Below, one piece after another: positions 51,844 to 60,845 of a DNA stretch of 64,000 bases. The DNA is taken from assembly GCA_035304385.1 (NCBI GenBank), contig DATGQD010000058.1:47439-111438 (forward strand), given 5' to 3'. A model generated the notes under the pieces. The model was not told the DNA's origin. It worked only from the letters and a program-made list of their open reading frames with translations, and ran no database searches. The stretch's first letter is position 1, and every line of letters begins with the position of its first letter. Source of the DNA: ZC4RG29 sp035304385. GTDB taxonomy: Bacteria; Bacteroidota; Bacteroidia; Cytophagales; Cyclobacteriaceae. The position numbers and the translations under genes were made by a program.

Positions 51844-54291
51844 TCAGCGATTGCCGTAGAGCGGTGGATATTTTCTCGGATCGGATTCGGTCATCATCGC
51901 ATAAATCTTCTCGAAGACTTCGTCCGGATTGGGTTTGGAGAAATAGTCGCCATCGGAGGCGTATGCCGGGCGGTGTTCTTTGGCGGTGATGGTAATGGGC
52001 TGGGCGTCGAGGTAATTCCAGGCTCCCTGTTCTTCCAGCACCTTGTGCATCATGAACGCGCTGGCCCCGCCCGGAACATCCTCATCGGCAAAAACCACGC
52101 GATTCGTTTTCTTCACAGACTCAAGTATGCTGTGATGCAGATCGAACGGCAGTAAGGTTTGCACGTCGATCACTTCACACGACACACCGGCCACGGCAAG
52201 TTCATCGGCAGCCTCCATGACCACCCGGCACATAGCCCCATAGGTGACAACCGTTACATCCTCGCCTTGCCGAAGCACTTCCGGAACACCCAGGGGTACG
52301 GTAAACTCGCCGATGTTTGCCGGTAGTGTCTCTTTCAGCCGGTAGGCATTGAGACATTCTATAATCAGCGCCGTATCATCAGAGCGGAACATGGTGTTAT
52401 AAAAGCCGGCGGCCTGTGTCATGTTGCGTGGAACCAAAACGTAGATACCTCGGAGGCTGTGAAGGATCATTCCCATGGGCGACCCCGCATGCCAGATGCC
52501 TTCGAGGCGGTGTCCTCGTGTGCGGATAATCACGGGTGCCTTTTGCCCACCTTTGGTACGGTACTGAAGGCAGGCCAGGTCGTCAGTGAGGGTTTGCAGC
52601 GCATACACCAGGTAGTCGAGGTATTGAATTTCAGCTATGGGCCTCAGGCCACGCAAGGCAGCGCCGATACCCTGGCCGACGATGGTCGGTTCGCGGATAC
52701 CGGTATCGGTGACGCGAAGTTCACCGTACTTGCTCTGGAGACCTGCAAAACCCTGGTTCACATCGCCGATCTTACCCACGTCTTCGCCAATTGCAAAGAT
52801 GGTAGGGTCGCGTTCCAGCGCCGCATCAAAGCACGCTCTCAGCACTTCTCTGCCGTCGACCAGTGGAGACGACTCGGTAAATACCGGTTCGATCTGTGGT
52901 ACCTTCAGTGCGGACAGCGCCGATTCACTGTATAGGTGGGAGCTGTATCGTTCCCAATTCTCAGCGTTGGCCTTTTCAAGCCATTGGATGAGTTCATCGC
53001 GGACGGCACACGGCTCGTCTATAAGGTTTCGCAAGGCTTTCCTGGCCGCCCTAACGGCGTCGAGGCGCGTCGGGTTGATGGTCTTTGCCAGGTCCTGCCG
53101 GATCTGAAGCATAATGGGCCGCTTAACATTTTCGGCCGCAGCCTTATCGAGCAATCCCGTTACGATTCTTTGATCCTTCTGGATGTCTTCCGTAAAGGCC
53201 CGCCAGGCGCGCTCTTTGGCGGCGCGTGCCGACTGTTTGCCTTCGCGTTCGACGGCGTCTACCTCTTCGGGCAGTACCATAACCTCGTCGATAATCCATT
53301 GCCGCATCTTCCGAATGCAATCGAATTCCGCTTCCCAGGCCAGTCGTTCGGCGGATTTATAACGCTCGTGCGATCCGGATGTAGAATGGCCCTGGGGCTG
53401 CGTCATATCTTCGACATGCACCATTACCGGCACATGTTCTTCCCGGCATAAACGCTCGGCTTTTTCATAGGTCTCGATCAGCGCCGGGTAGTCCCAACCC
53501 TTGACAACCAGGATCTCGAACCCTTTTTCCGTAGCCGTGCGCTTAAAACCCTCAAGCGCTTTGGAGATGCTGCACTTTATGGTGTGATATTCCTGGGGTA
53601 CGGAGATGCCATACGCGTCGTCCCATATGGAAATCAACATGGGCACCTGTAGTACGCCGGCGGCATTCATCGCTTCGAGAAACAATCCTTCCGATGTCGA
53701 CGCGTTACCGATGGTTCCGAAGGCGATCTCATTGCCTTTGTTGGAAAGATGCGTATAGCTGTGAAGGTCGGGATTATGTCGGAAGAGTTTGGAAGCGTAG
53801 GCCAGTCCGAGAAGTCGGGGCATCTGGCCCGCCGTGGGAGAAATATCGGCGGTGACATTATAGAGCTCCATTAGGTTTTTGAGCTCTCCCTTTTCGTCGA
53901 GTATCCGCGTTGCGAAGTGGCCGTTCATCTGGCGTCCGGCAGACGCGGGGTCGGCGTTAACGTCGGTATGGGCATACAGCTGTGCAAAGTATTGTTGCAC
54001 AGTCATGTCTCCGATAGCGAAAGCGAATGTCTGGTCGCGATAGTAACCGGCGCGGAAGTCACCCTTACGGAAGACCTTGGCCATAGCCAGTTGGGCTACC
54101 TCCTTGCCATCGCCGAAGATGCCAAATTTGGCCTTTCCCATAAAGACCTCTTTCCTGCCGAGCAGGCTGGCTTCCCGGCTTTCAACGACGAGTCGAAAGT
54201 CGGCCAGAATCTCCTTCACCCTGGCTTGGGAATATTTGGTTTTAGCTTCCTTTAACTCGCTCAATCTTTTGAAATTGAATGGATTGAACAA
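51844..54291 (-). CDS. 2-oxoacid dehydrogenase E1, alpha-beta fusion
   Basis: Encodes 815 residues from a TTG at 54291; a GTG at 54219 (MKEILADF) is a good alternative and no early ATG exists. Residues about 25-400 are the alpha subunit, with GKAKFGIFGDGKEVAQ, GYYRDQTFAF and the thiamine-diphosphate region GNASTSEG with WDDAYGISVP. That region replaces the usual GDGxxN and NN by GNA and DD, as in other Bacteroidota fusions. Residues about 480-815 are the beta subunit (GEDVGKIGDVNQGFAGLQSKYG, VVTYGAM). It decarboxylates pyruvate or branched-chain oxoacids as the first component of the dehydrogenase complex. No E2 or E3 gene is adjacent. Confidence 0.92.
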   Translation of the reverse strand: MFNPFNFKRLSELKEAKTKYSQARVKEILADFRLVVESREASLLGRKEVFMGKAKFGIFGDGKEVAQLAMAKVFRKGDFRAGYYRDQTFAFAIGDMTVQQYFAQLYAHTDVNADPASAGRQMNGHFATRILDEKGELKNLMELYNVTADISPTAGQMPRLLGLAYASKLFRHNPDLHSYTHLSNKGNEIAFGTIGNASTSEGLFLEAMNAAGVLQVPMLISIWDDAYGISVPQEYHTIKCSISKALEGFKRTATEKGFEILVVKGWDYPALIETYEKAERLCREEHVPVMVHVEDMTQPQGHSTSGSHERYKSAERLAWEAEFDCIRKMRQWIIDEVMVLPEEVDAVEREGKQSARAAKERAWRAFTEDIQKDQRIVTGLLDKAAAENVKRPIMLQIRQDLAKTINPTRLDAVRAARKALRNLIDEPCAVRDELIQWLEKANAENWERYSSHLYSESALSALKVPQIEPVFTESSPLVDGREVLRACFDAALERDPTIFAIGEDVGKIGDVNQGFAGLQSKYGELRVTDTGIREPTIVGQGIGAALRGLRPIAEIQYLDYLVYALQTLTDDLACLQYRTKGGQKAPVIIRTRGHRLEGIWHAGSPMGMILHSLRGIYVLVPRNMTQAAGFYNTMFRSDDTALIIECLNAYRLKETLPANIGEFTVPLGVPEVLRQGEDVTVVTYGAMCRVVMEAADELAVAGVSCEVIDVQTLLPFDLHHSILESVKKTNRVVFADEDVPGGASAFMMHKVLEEQGAWNYLDAQPITITAKEHRPAYASDGDYFSKPNPDEVFEKIYAMMTESDPRKYPPLYGNR

Positions 54292-54327
54292 CCGTTAGGA
54301 TCAAAAATAGGCATTCCGGCCCTGCTT

Positions 54328-54696
54328 TCAAAAGCCAATTTCGGCCACATGCCGTGCCCAATCGCCCGATCGGATTTCGGTATCCTCAATGCCCGGTCGA
54401 TCAAACAGATAGATACCGAACGCAAGACCGTCAATAATAATTTCATCATAATAATATCCTGCATCAATCTCCATATCATGAATGTCGCGGGCACAGTCAG
54501 GTTCCAGTTGGTATAGGTCCACTACGATAGCGCCGGCTGCAGAAGGCACCGCATAAGGATATTCGCCCAGGGAGTAGAGGCGATAACCCTCCAACAGGGC
54601 CTTTCCCAGATGCTTCATACCCGCCTTGTATACCGGGTGGAGCTCCATACCGGGTCGGAGTGTCCCATAGAACGCATATCGGCCGTGTTCATTCAT
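54328..54696 (-). CDS. Gamma-glutamylcyclotransferase-like (AIG2/GGCT fold) protein
   Basis: Encodes 122 residues. The N-terminal AFYGTLRPGM is the substrate-binding YGxLxxG loop of the fold. Further landmarks are GYRLYSLGEYPYAVPS, VVDLYQLEPD and LFDRPG. Members act on gamma-glutamyl amines or dipeptides, yet many are uncharacterised. The usual catalytic glutamate may be the one in DMEIDAGYYYDE. It is upstream of the E1 gene on the same strand (36-bp gap) and divergent from alanine dehydrogenase. Cytoplasmic. Confidence 0.82.
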   Translation of the reverse strand: MNEHGRYAFYGTLRPGMELHPVYKAGMKHLGKALLEGYRLYSLGEYPYAVPSAAGAIVVDLYQLEPDCARDIHDMEIDAGYYYDEIIIDGLAFGIYLFDRPGIEDTEIRSGDWARHVAEIGF

Positions 54697-54763
54697 ATTT
54701 TGTGCGCTCCCATCGATGCATAAAAATCCACTTACTATATTTATTGCCTATTAAACGTTAGTT

Positions 54764-55885
54764 ATGGTCATCGGTGTCCCCAAGGAAATCAAAAATAATG
54801 AAAACCGTGTCGCCCTAACGCCAGCCGGGGCCAAGGAACTGACCAAGCGCGGGCATATCGTATACCTTCAGCGAGGGGCCGGATGCGGAAGCGGATTTTC
54901 AGACGACGAGTACCAGGGCGCCGGGGCAGAGATCCTCGACTCCGCCCCGGACATCTTTTCGCGCGCTGAAATGATAATGAAGGTAAAAGAGCCTGTTGAC
55001 GAGGAGTTCCGCATGATCCGAAAGGATCAGCTGGTCTTCACCTACTTTCACTTTGCTTCGAACGAGCCGTTAACGCGGGCTATGATCGACAGCGGCGCCG
55101 TCTGTCTGAGTTATGAGACGGTAGAGAAGACCGACGGCAGCCTTCCCTTGCTCATCCCCATGTCGGAGGTAGCGGGGCGTATGGCAATACAGGAAGGTGC
55201 GAAGTATCTCGAAAAGCCCCTTAAGGGTCGGGGTATACTGCTGGGCGGTGTTGCCGGGGTGCGTCCCGCCCGGGTCCTGGTGCTGGGGGGTGGCGTAGTC
55301 GGCACGAACGCGGCCAAGATCGCCGCCGGCATGGGCGCTGATGTGATCGTCGTCGACGTCAACCTGGCCCGGCTGCGGTATCTCGACGACGTGATGCCGG
55401 GTAATGTCAGGACGTTGGTGTCCAGCGAATATGCCATCCGTCAATTGCTTCCCGACGTCGACCTGGTCGTCGGCGCGGTATTGATTCCCGGTGCGAAGGC
55501 ACCCCGGCTCGTAACGCGGGATATGCTGACCCACATGCGTCCCGGTTCGGTGCTCGTCGACGTCGCCGTAGACCAGGGAGGGTGTATTGAGACATGCACA
55601 CCCACCACTCATGAAGACCCAACGTTCGTTATCGATGGTGTAGTCCACTATTGCGTCGCCAACATGCCCGGCGCGGTACCGCACACCTCCACGCTTGCGC
55701 TGACAAACGCCACCCTCCCCTACGCCGTACGGCTGGCGAATTATGGTTGGGTCGATGCCTGCAGAGATAATGAAGATTTGAAGCGCGGATTGAACATCAT
55801 TGGCGGTGAAGTTGTTTATCCTGCAGTGGCAGAGGCGTTCAATCTTCCGCATGCGCCTATCGACAAGTACATCCCTGCACGCTAG
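54764..55885 (+). CDS. ald: Alanine dehydrogenase
   Basis: Encodes 373 residues. Family marks are IGVPKEIKNNENRVALTP, the catalytic lysine K75 in MKVKEP, catalytic histidine H96 in TYFHFAS, and the NAD-binding VLGGGVVGTNAAKIAAGMGA. It interconverts L-alanine and pyruvate plus ammonia, serving nitrogen release from alanine. It is a hexameric cytoplasmic enzyme. The gene stands alone on the plus strand. Its stop codon overlaps that of the convergent HsdR-N-like gene within the four bases CTAG. Confidence 0.96.
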   Translation: MVIGVPKEIKNNENRVALTPAGAKELTKRGHIVYLQRGAGCGSGFSDDEYQGAGAEILDSAPDIFSRAEMIMKVKEPVDEEFRMIRKDQLVFTYFHFASNEPLTRAMIDSGAVCLSYETVEKTDGSLPLLIPMSEVAGRMAIQEGAKYLEKPLKGRGILLGGVAGVRPARVLVLGGGVVGTNAAKIAAGMGADVIVVDVNLARLRYLDDVMPGNVRTLVSSEYAIRQLLPDVDLVVGAVLIPGAKAPRLVTRDMLTHMRPGSVLVDVAVDQGGCIETCTPTTHEDPTFVIDGVVHYCVANMPGAVPHTSTLALTNATLPYAVRLANYGWVDACRDNEDLKRGLNIIGGEVVYPAVAEAFNLPHAPIDKYIPAR

Positions 55886-56325
55886 TCGTACGCCGGAAAG
55901 TGCGACAGCACCTGCGTTGTGGATGACTCTGCGTCTATACGGGCGCACACTGTGGTCAGGCCGTTAGTGACAGCGATATACAGCGCGCGCAGGGTTGCGT
56001 TATAGACAGACACCTGGCGCAGCGTCGCCGGGCCGACCTTTTGCTCGGGAGCCTTACACTCCACCACCATCCACGGTGCGCCGGTGCGCGCGTAAACGAC
56101 GATGTCGGTACGCTTTCTCAAGCGATTATAATGCGTTCCGCCTTCGATGCGGATGAGCGCGCGAGGATAGCGGAGGTGGACAATCATATAGTTGACAACG
56201 TGCTGTCGAACCCATTCTTCCGGTGTCAGGGAAACATACTTTTTACGGATTTCGTCGAATATGAAAATTTTCCCGTCTGTCTTCTTTATCCTATATTCAA
56301 AAGAAGGGAGGTTGAGTTCGACCAT
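55882..56325 (-). CDS. Orphan type I restriction R-protein N-terminal-like nuclease domain
   Basis: Encodes 147 residues from the ATG at 56325 (MVELNLPSFEYRIK); earlier codons would overlap the AMP nucleosidase start. The core reads RKRTDIVVY then PWMVVECKAPE, the D-x(n)-E-x-K arrangement of PD-(D/E)XK nucleases as in HsdR N-terminal domains. The segment RYPRALIRIEGG before it supports that family. There is no helicase part, and no HsdM or HsdS gene is nearby, so it is not a standard restriction system. Such stand-alone domains are widespread in Bacteroidota with no known function. Stop codons of this gene and ald share CTAG. Confidence 0.83.
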   Translation of the reverse strand: MVELNLPSFEYRIKKTDGKIFIFDEIRKKYVSLTPEEWVRQHVVNYMIVHLRYPRALIRIEGGTHYNRLRKRTDIVVYARTGAPWMVVECKAPEQKVGPATLRQVSVYNATLRALYIAVTNGLTTVCARIDAESSTTQVLSHFPAYD

Positions 56326-56350
56326 GCACGAAAGTAAATAAAGACGATTC

Positions 56351-57121
56351 ATGAAAACAAAACTGGATATAGCACAAAACTGGCTTCCCCGATATACCGG
56401 TCAGCGGCTGCGCGACTTTGGCGAGTATATTCTGCTAACGAACTTTAACAACTATGTCGTTATGTTCGCCGAGCACCACGATGTTCCCGTTATCGGTATG
56501 GATCGCGCTATGCCCAGCGCAACCGCCGGCGGCATCACCATTATCAACTTTGGGATGGGCAGCCCCAACGCGGCTACTATTATGGATTGCCTGAGCGCCA
56601 TCAAGCCCAAGGCTTGCCTCTTACTGGGAAAATGTGGCGGACTTAAGAAGAAGAACGACATCGGTGATTTCATTTTACCAATCGCCGCCATACGTGGCGA
56701 GGGTACATCCAACGATTACTTTCCCCCGGAAGTGCCCGCACTACCAGCCTTTGCGTTACAGAAGGCCATCTCTACTACGATTCGCGATAACAACCAGGAC
56801 TACTGGACGGGAACAGTCTATACCACCAACCGTAGGGTATGGGAGTGGGACGACGATTTCAAACAGTATCTTCGAATGATCCGGGTTATGGCCATCGACA
56901 TGGAAACGGCAACGATCTTCTCCACGGCGTTCGCCAACGAGATTCCCGCCGGCGCCTTACTGCTGGTATCGGATCAGCCTATGATACCCGAAGGTGTCAA
57001 GACCGAAGAAAGCGATTCCATCGTTACGGCCAACTTTGCGAAGTTGCATCTTAAGATCGGCATCGAGTCATTACAGCAGCTGATCAATCAGGGGTTGACG
57101 GTGAAGCATCTTCGTTACTGA
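56351..57121 (+). CDS. amn: AMP nucleosidase
   Basis: Encodes 256 residues, the short Bacteroidota form without the N-terminal domain of E. coli Amn. Key segments are INFGMGSPNAATIMDCL, LLLGKCGGLKKKNDIGDFI, the purine-pocket IDMETATIF, and LLVSDQPMIPEGVKTEESD. It hydrolyses AMP to adenine and ribose-5-phosphate, balancing purine pools. The start lies 25 bp from the divergent HsdR-N-like start. It converges on the MFS transporter with a 71-bp spacer that shows no clear terminator. Confidence 0.92.
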   Translation: MKTKLDIAQNWLPRYTGQRLRDFGEYILLTNFNNYVVMFAEHHDVPVIGMDRAMPSATAGGITIINFGMGSPNAATIMDCLSAIKPKACLLLGKCGGLKKKNDIGDFILPIAAIRGEGTSNDYFPPEVPALPAFALQKAISTTIRDNNQDYWTGTVYTTNRRVWEWDDDFKQYLRMIRVMAIDMETATIFSTAFANEIPAGALLLVSDQPMIPEGVKTEESDSIVTANFAKLHLKIGIESLQQLINQGLTVKHLRY

Positions 57122-57192
57122 CGGTCTGGAGTGCTGCACTTTTTGCGTGTACGTGAGCCGGGCAGGCGGGTTGAAGTTTCCCACTTTTGTAA

Positions 57193-58509
57193 CTACGGTG
57201 CATCAGGCCTGGCCTCAATCGCGCTGTCCCTGACGGTGGCAAGTGCGACGAGTCCGATCACGAAATACGCGGCGAGGGCGAGCACGCTGTTTCGCATGCT
57301 GCCGGTGAGCTGGTGGATAAGGCCATAAGAAAACGTTCCCAGTACGATGGAGATATTGAACGTTACGTCAAAGAAACTGAAGTACGAGGCCAGGTCGACG
57401 GTATCGCGGGGAATCAATTTGGCATAGGTCGCCCTCCCCAGGGACTGGATCCCACCCATAATCAGTCCGACCATAACAGCCAGCAGGTAGAATTGAAGTT
57501 CCGTTTGGATAAGGTAGGCCGCAAGGCAAATGACAATCCAGAGGATGATCATAATCCCGAGCGTCGATTTATTGCCGAGCCGTTGCGACACCCGGGCAAA
57601 AAGCCAGGAGCCGCCGGCGCCCACCAATTGAATCAGAAGGATCGACAGGATAAGACGCTCACCGGGGAGTTGCAATACGTCGGTGCCGAAAAGTGCCGCC
57701 AGGTACATGACGGTCTGCACGCCCATGCTGAAAAAAAAGAATGACAAGAGGTAGCGTTTAAGGGCGGGCGACTTCTTCAGGGCACGCCACACCTTAAGCA
57801 ACTCTTCATAACCTTTGGTCAGGATATTGCCTTGTGGTTTTGAGGGAGAATTGGGAAGCATCACAAACGAGAGGGTGGAAAAACCGAGCCACCATAGACC
57901 TGTCAGGACGAATGTGAAGCGCATAGCGTGGAGCTCATCGTTGAACACGCCAAAACGCGGATAGTTCATAATGATGACCAGGCAGATGATCAGGAGAATG
58001 ACACTACCGTAATAGCCCATGGAATATCCGCGCGCGCTCGTCGCATCGAAGTTGTCTTCCGTGACGATTTCAGGAAGGAAGGCATCGTAGAAAACGAGGC
58101 TGCCGGAATAACCTACGGTAGCCAGGATGGTACAAAAGATGCCCCAGCCCAGGGATTCTACGCCGGTGAAGAAATACAGCCCTACACAGCCCAGGCTGCC
58201 CATGAAAACAAAGAGTTTCATGAAGGATTTCTTCTTTCCGGCGTAGTCGGCAATTCCGGAAAGAAGCGGCAGCAGGACGGCCACGATGAGAAAGGCGGAT
58301 GACAACGAGTACGTCAGCAGGACGGCGTTAGGAAGCTGGTATCCCAGGAAAGGGACCGTGTCGCTACCCGGCGTAGAAACGGCGACAGCCTTAAAATAGA
58401 CCGGGAAGATGGTGGAGGCGATTACCAGCGAGTATACCGAGTTCGCCCAGTCGTACATACACCATGCCCTGACCGTCCGGGGATTGTTGAGGGTTGCGGT
58501 GGCTTCCAT
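57193..58509 (-). CDS. MFS transporter, UMF1 (Atg22-like) family
   Basis: Encodes 438 residues with about twelve membrane segments. The N-terminal AWCMYDWANSVYSLVIASTIFP (first 20 residues are the most telling) is the UMF1 family mark, and YLDAFLP-type text (VFYDAFLPEIVTEDNFDATSARG) follows in the first cytoplasmic loop. Members are linked in yeast to vacuolar amino-acid efflux, but bacterial substrates are unknown. It is preceded by the exb terminator hairpin, so it must have its own promoter in the short space after that hairpin or within it. Confidence 0.9.
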   Translation of the reverse strand: MEATATLNNPRTVRAWCMYDWANSVYSLVIASTIFPVYFKAVAVSTPGSDTVPFLGYQLPNAVLLTYSLSSAFLIVAVLLPLLSGIADYAGKKKSFMKLFVFMGSLGCVGLYFFTGVESLGWGIFCTILATVGYSGSLVFYDAFLPEIVTEDNFDATSARGYSMGYYGSVILLIICLVIIMNYPRFGVFNDELHAMRFTFVLTGLWWLGFSTLSFVMLPNSPSKPQGNILTKGYEELLKVWRALKKSPALKRYLLSFFFFSMGVQTVMYLAALFGTDVLQLPGERLILSILLIQLVGAGGSWLFARVSQRLGNKSTLGIMIILWIVICLAAYLIQTELQFYLLAVMVGLIMGGIQSLGRATYAKLIPRDTVDLASYFSFFDVTFNISIVLGTFSYGLIHQLTGSMRNSVLALAAYFVIGLVALATVRDSAIEARPDAP

Positions 58510-58520
58510 AATACGAAAAT

Positions 58521-58545
58521 GCCCTTCCGGATTCTCCGGAAGGGC
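58521..58545 (-). terminator. Terminator of the exb operon
   Basis: GCCCTTCCGGA (58521-58531) pairs perfectly with TCCGGAAGGGC (58535-58545) across a 3-base loop. On the minus strand the stem is followed by ATTTTCG, a short T-run. It lies 35 bases after the stop of the last exbD gene and 12 bases ahead of the MFS start codon. Confidence 0.85.
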
Positions 58546-58579
58546 GCTTTGTTGTCAGAAAAACAACTCTATGACGCTC

Positions 58580-59044
58580 CTAGAATTCACCCGACTTGAG
58601 GTTGGTGGAGTACAGGAGCTTTCTGGCGTTTGCTTTCCTTAATTCCGTTTCTACGTCGGCGATGATTCCCCTCTTGGTCTCGTTGTCGACCTTAAGCGCA
58701 ACCGTGATCTGGTCGCGTTCGGATTCATCGAGCGTCGACTTTTCCTGGTTTACCCATTGGATGACTTCCCTGGGTTGGATGAAAACGTCGTTCGCCTGGA
58801 TTTTGGGTTCCTTGCCCCATTCTTCGATTTTCCGGGGCTCGCCGATATAGAGGTATTTTACAAGCGTCTTGCGCTGAAGAGATCGCAACTGGGTAGCCTG
58901 CGGTATACGCTGCTGTACCATGATGGATGTATCGCGCATCTGCGTTGTCACCATGAAGAAGAACAGGAGCATGAACACAACGTCCGGCATAGACGACGTC
59001 GGGATGTCCTGCTTTACTTTTGCTTTCTTTTTGAACTTTGACAT
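58580..59044 (-). CDS. ExbD/TolR-family protein (second)
   Basis: Encodes 154 residues. A basic N-terminus and one membrane segment (PDVVFMLLFFFMVTTQM) with the conserved aspartate (in SSMPDVVF) mark the ExbD/TolR family. The periplasmic part (about residues 45-150) is longer than in E. coli ExbD. It joins ExbB to turn proton flow into movement for TonB-dependent uptake or for gliding. It is the last gene of exbB - 105-residue membrane protein - exbD - exbD, starting 30 bp after the first exbD. Confidence 0.88.
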   Translation of the reverse strand: MSKFKKKAKVKQDIPTSSMPDVVFMLLFFFMVTTQMRDTSIMVQQRIPQATQLRSLQRKTLVKYLYIGEPRKIEEWGKEPKIQANDVFIQPREVIQWVNQEKSTLDESERDQITVALKVDNETKRGIIADVETELRKANARKLLYSTNLKSGEF

Positions 59045-59074
59045 GTTAAGTCCTCCCTTTTTAACTATCTCACA

Positions 59075-59659
59075 TCACGAGCCCACCTGGGTAGGTTCGG
59101 CGATGGAAAGGTTCATCGGAATTTCAAGTTTCCCGTCCGGAAGTCTGCCCCGTCCACGGTCGTACAAGTCCCTGAATTCAGGCGACTTTTCAGGGTCAGA
59201 GGCAATTTCCCGCCACTTTTCGTTGGTAACGCCAACACGTTCGGCGTAGATGTCATAGTACGCCTCTTGAATCGCATCGAGGATCTCGATGAACTTCCTG
59301 TGGCTCGTTCCGCGGTCCGTCTTGTATGACACGATGGCATCGCGGGGATTGTCTGACGAAGTCGGGTCCACACCGTTGTTGAGTATAAACCTCTTGATCT
59401 CCGCCGTCAGCTCTTCGTTCGTGCCCGTCCAGGGCTCACCCTCGACAAGAAGGTTATCAAAAGAGTTGACCTGGATTTTAAACAAGTTACGCTCCGGAAT
59501 TTGGATATCTTGAATCTCCTGCGCTTCAGGTGGCGGCGGAAGACCCACACTCAATCCCTTGATATTTGCAACCGTCGTGGTGACCAAAAAGAACACCAGC
59601 AGCAGGAACGCAATATCTGCCATCGAAGCATTCGGAATATCAGGTGTCGGCCGTGGCAT
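59075..59659 (-). CDS. ExbD/TolR-family protein (first)
   Basis: Encodes 194 residues. The membrane segment ADIAFLLLVFFLVTTTV carries the conserved aspartate in SMADIAF that takes part in proton transfer. The periplasmic domain is long, about 150 residues, with an insert containing DRGRGRLPDGKLEIPMNLS near the end. Two different ExbD proteins with one ExbB suggest a mixed ExbB5-ExbD2 complex, as reported for some Bacteroidota. It is 9 bp downstream of the small membrane protein gene. Confidence 0.88.
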   Translation of the reverse strand: MPRPTPDIPNASMADIAFLLLVFFLVTTTVANIKGLSVGLPPPPEAQEIQDIQIPERNLFKIQVNSFDNLLVEGEPWTGTNEELTAEIKRFILNNGVDPTSSDNPRDAIVSYKTDRGTSHRKFIEILDAIQEAYYDIYAERVGVTNEKWREIASDPEKSPEFRDLYDRGRGRLPDGKLEIPMNLSIAEPTQVGS

Positions 59660-59668
59660 AACAAATTT

Positions 59669-59986
59669 TTATTTAAGTGCCCTGTTAATCTCTGAAAATA
59701 TGAGCCCTAAAAAGGCCACAATCAGAACCGTATAAAATGTAATCAGCCCTGCTCCTATCACTCTGGATCCGGTCTCGCCGATGCCCAGCACGATCCACGT
59801 CGGCCTTACCGAGGAATCGGCCACAGCGAATGCGATGACAAACACAACGAGAAGGGCGGCTACACCGATCAGCGATCGCAGCAACGAACGCGGCTCACCC
59901 ACTGCCTTTATCAGCGGAAGCACGATGGCCGACACTGTTGCAACGATCAACAGGGTGTAAACGAAATATAAACCTACATCAAGCAT
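59669..59986 (-). CDS. Small membrane protein in the exb operon
   Basis: Encodes 105 residues with three strong hydrophobic segments (residues about 5-28, 38-57 and 72-98: LYFVYTLLIVATVSAIVLPL, LIGVAALLVVFVIAFAVA, GLITFYTVLIVAFLGLIF). I do not recognise a named family. It sits between exbB and exbD with 9- and 12-bp gaps, so it is very likely translated with them and might be a subunit or assembly factor of the ExbB-ExbD motor. No charged residues are buried in the helices except near the ends. Confidence 0.8.
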   Translation of the reverse strand: MLDVGLYFVYTLLIVATVSAIVLPLIKAVGEPRSLLRSLIGVAALLVVFVIAFAVADSSVRPTWIVLGIGETGSRVIGAGLITFYTVLIVAFLGLIFSEINRALK

Positions 59987-59998
59987 GTGCTTCTGTTT

Positions 59999-60784
59999 CT
60001 ATTTGTGTGATACCAGTTTGTGCCGAACAAGGAGGTCTACCAACGAAATGGAAGCATCCTCCATCGTGTTGACAAGGCCGTCAATCTTGGCCACCAGGTA
60101 GTTATAGAATACCTGAAGAACCATACCGACTATAAGCCCCCCTACCGTAGTAATAAGAGCGACCTTCATACCTTGCGCAACGATATTCGGCGAGATATCA
60201 CCAGCAGCTTCAATGGCGGCAAATGCCTGCACCATCCCTACAACCGTTCCGAAGAAACCGAGCATGGGACCGAGCGAGATGAACAACGATATCCAGATGA
60301 GCCCGCGTTCCAGCTTACCCATCTCGACACCTCCATAAGATACGATGGATTTCTCAACCATATCGATACCTTCCGAATAGCGCATCAGGCCCTGAGTGAA
60401 AATCGAAGCGACCGGGCCGCGCGTATTGCGGGTTACTTCCAGTGCAGCATTCACTCCACCTTGCGATAGCGCATCTTCGATCTGCCCCAATAACTTCCTG
60501 GTATTCGTCGTAGCCAGGTTGAGCGTAATAATACGTTCTATAGAAAACGCAAGCCCAAGAATAAGGCAAATCAATACGGGCGTCATGAAAGTCGGTCCCC
60601 CCTGTATAAACCAATCCTTCAAAACTTGATGGAAGGACATCTCTTCCACATCTGGCTCAGCCGCAGCTTGCGTAACAGACGTACTTGCACTCGGCGCAGG
60701 AGCAGTGTTATTGTCATCCTGCGCATAGAGAGTAGAGGACGCCAGTACCCCCACAAATGCAAGAATCGCGAGTTGTTTTTTCAT
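59999..60784 (-). CDS. ExbB/TolQ/MotA-family proton channel protein
   Basis: Encodes 261 residues from the ATG at 60784, which gives a signal-like N-terminus (MKKQLAILAFVGVLASSTLYAQ); the open frame runs on upstream through promoter sequence. After a Pro/Ala/Thr-rich linker come three membrane segments (FMTPVLICLILGLAFSIERI, then LGPMLGFFGTVVGMVQAF, then ALITTVGGLIVGMVLQVFYN), the ExbB pattern. With the two ExbD proteins it forms the motor that energises TonB-dependent outer-membrane transport. An N-terminal cleavable signal is unusual for E. coli ExbB but common in Bacteroidota. Confidence 0.93.
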   Translation of the reverse strand: MKKQLAILAFVGVLASSTLYAQDDNNTAPAPSASTSVTQAAAEPDVEEMSFHQVLKDWFIQGGPTFMTPVLICLILGLAFSIERIITLNLATTNTRKLLGQIEDALSQGGVNAALEVTRNTRGPVASIFTQGLMRYSEGIDMVEKSIVSYGGVEMGKLERGLIWISLFISLGPMLGFFGTVVGMVQAFAAIEAAGDISPNIVAQGMKVALITTVGGLIVGMVLQVFYNYLVAKIDGLVNTMEDASISLVDLLVRHKLVSHK

Positions 60785-60816
60785 AATGTAAGGTTTAAGT
60801 AATGCTTTGAAGTTGC

Positions 60817-60824
60817 CAAAATTA
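60817..60824 (-). promoter_or_regulatory. -7 box of the exb operon
   Basis: On the minus strand TAATTTTG fits the Bacteroidota TAnnTTTG box. A TTTA element (60845-60842) lies 17 bases upstream and could act as a weak -33. A start near 60812 gives a leader of about 28 bases to the exbB ATG at 60784. Confidence 0.5.
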
Positions 60825-60845
60825 AACGTTTTGTCGATTTGTAAA

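Noticed and set aside
55882..56325. Type I restriction-modification system
   Set aside because: Only an N-terminal nuclease-like domain is present; the motor part and the M and S subunits are missing.
57122..57192. Terminator between AMP nucleosidase and the MFS gene
   Set aside because: AGTGCTGCACTTTTT has a T-run but the stem has too small a loop to form.
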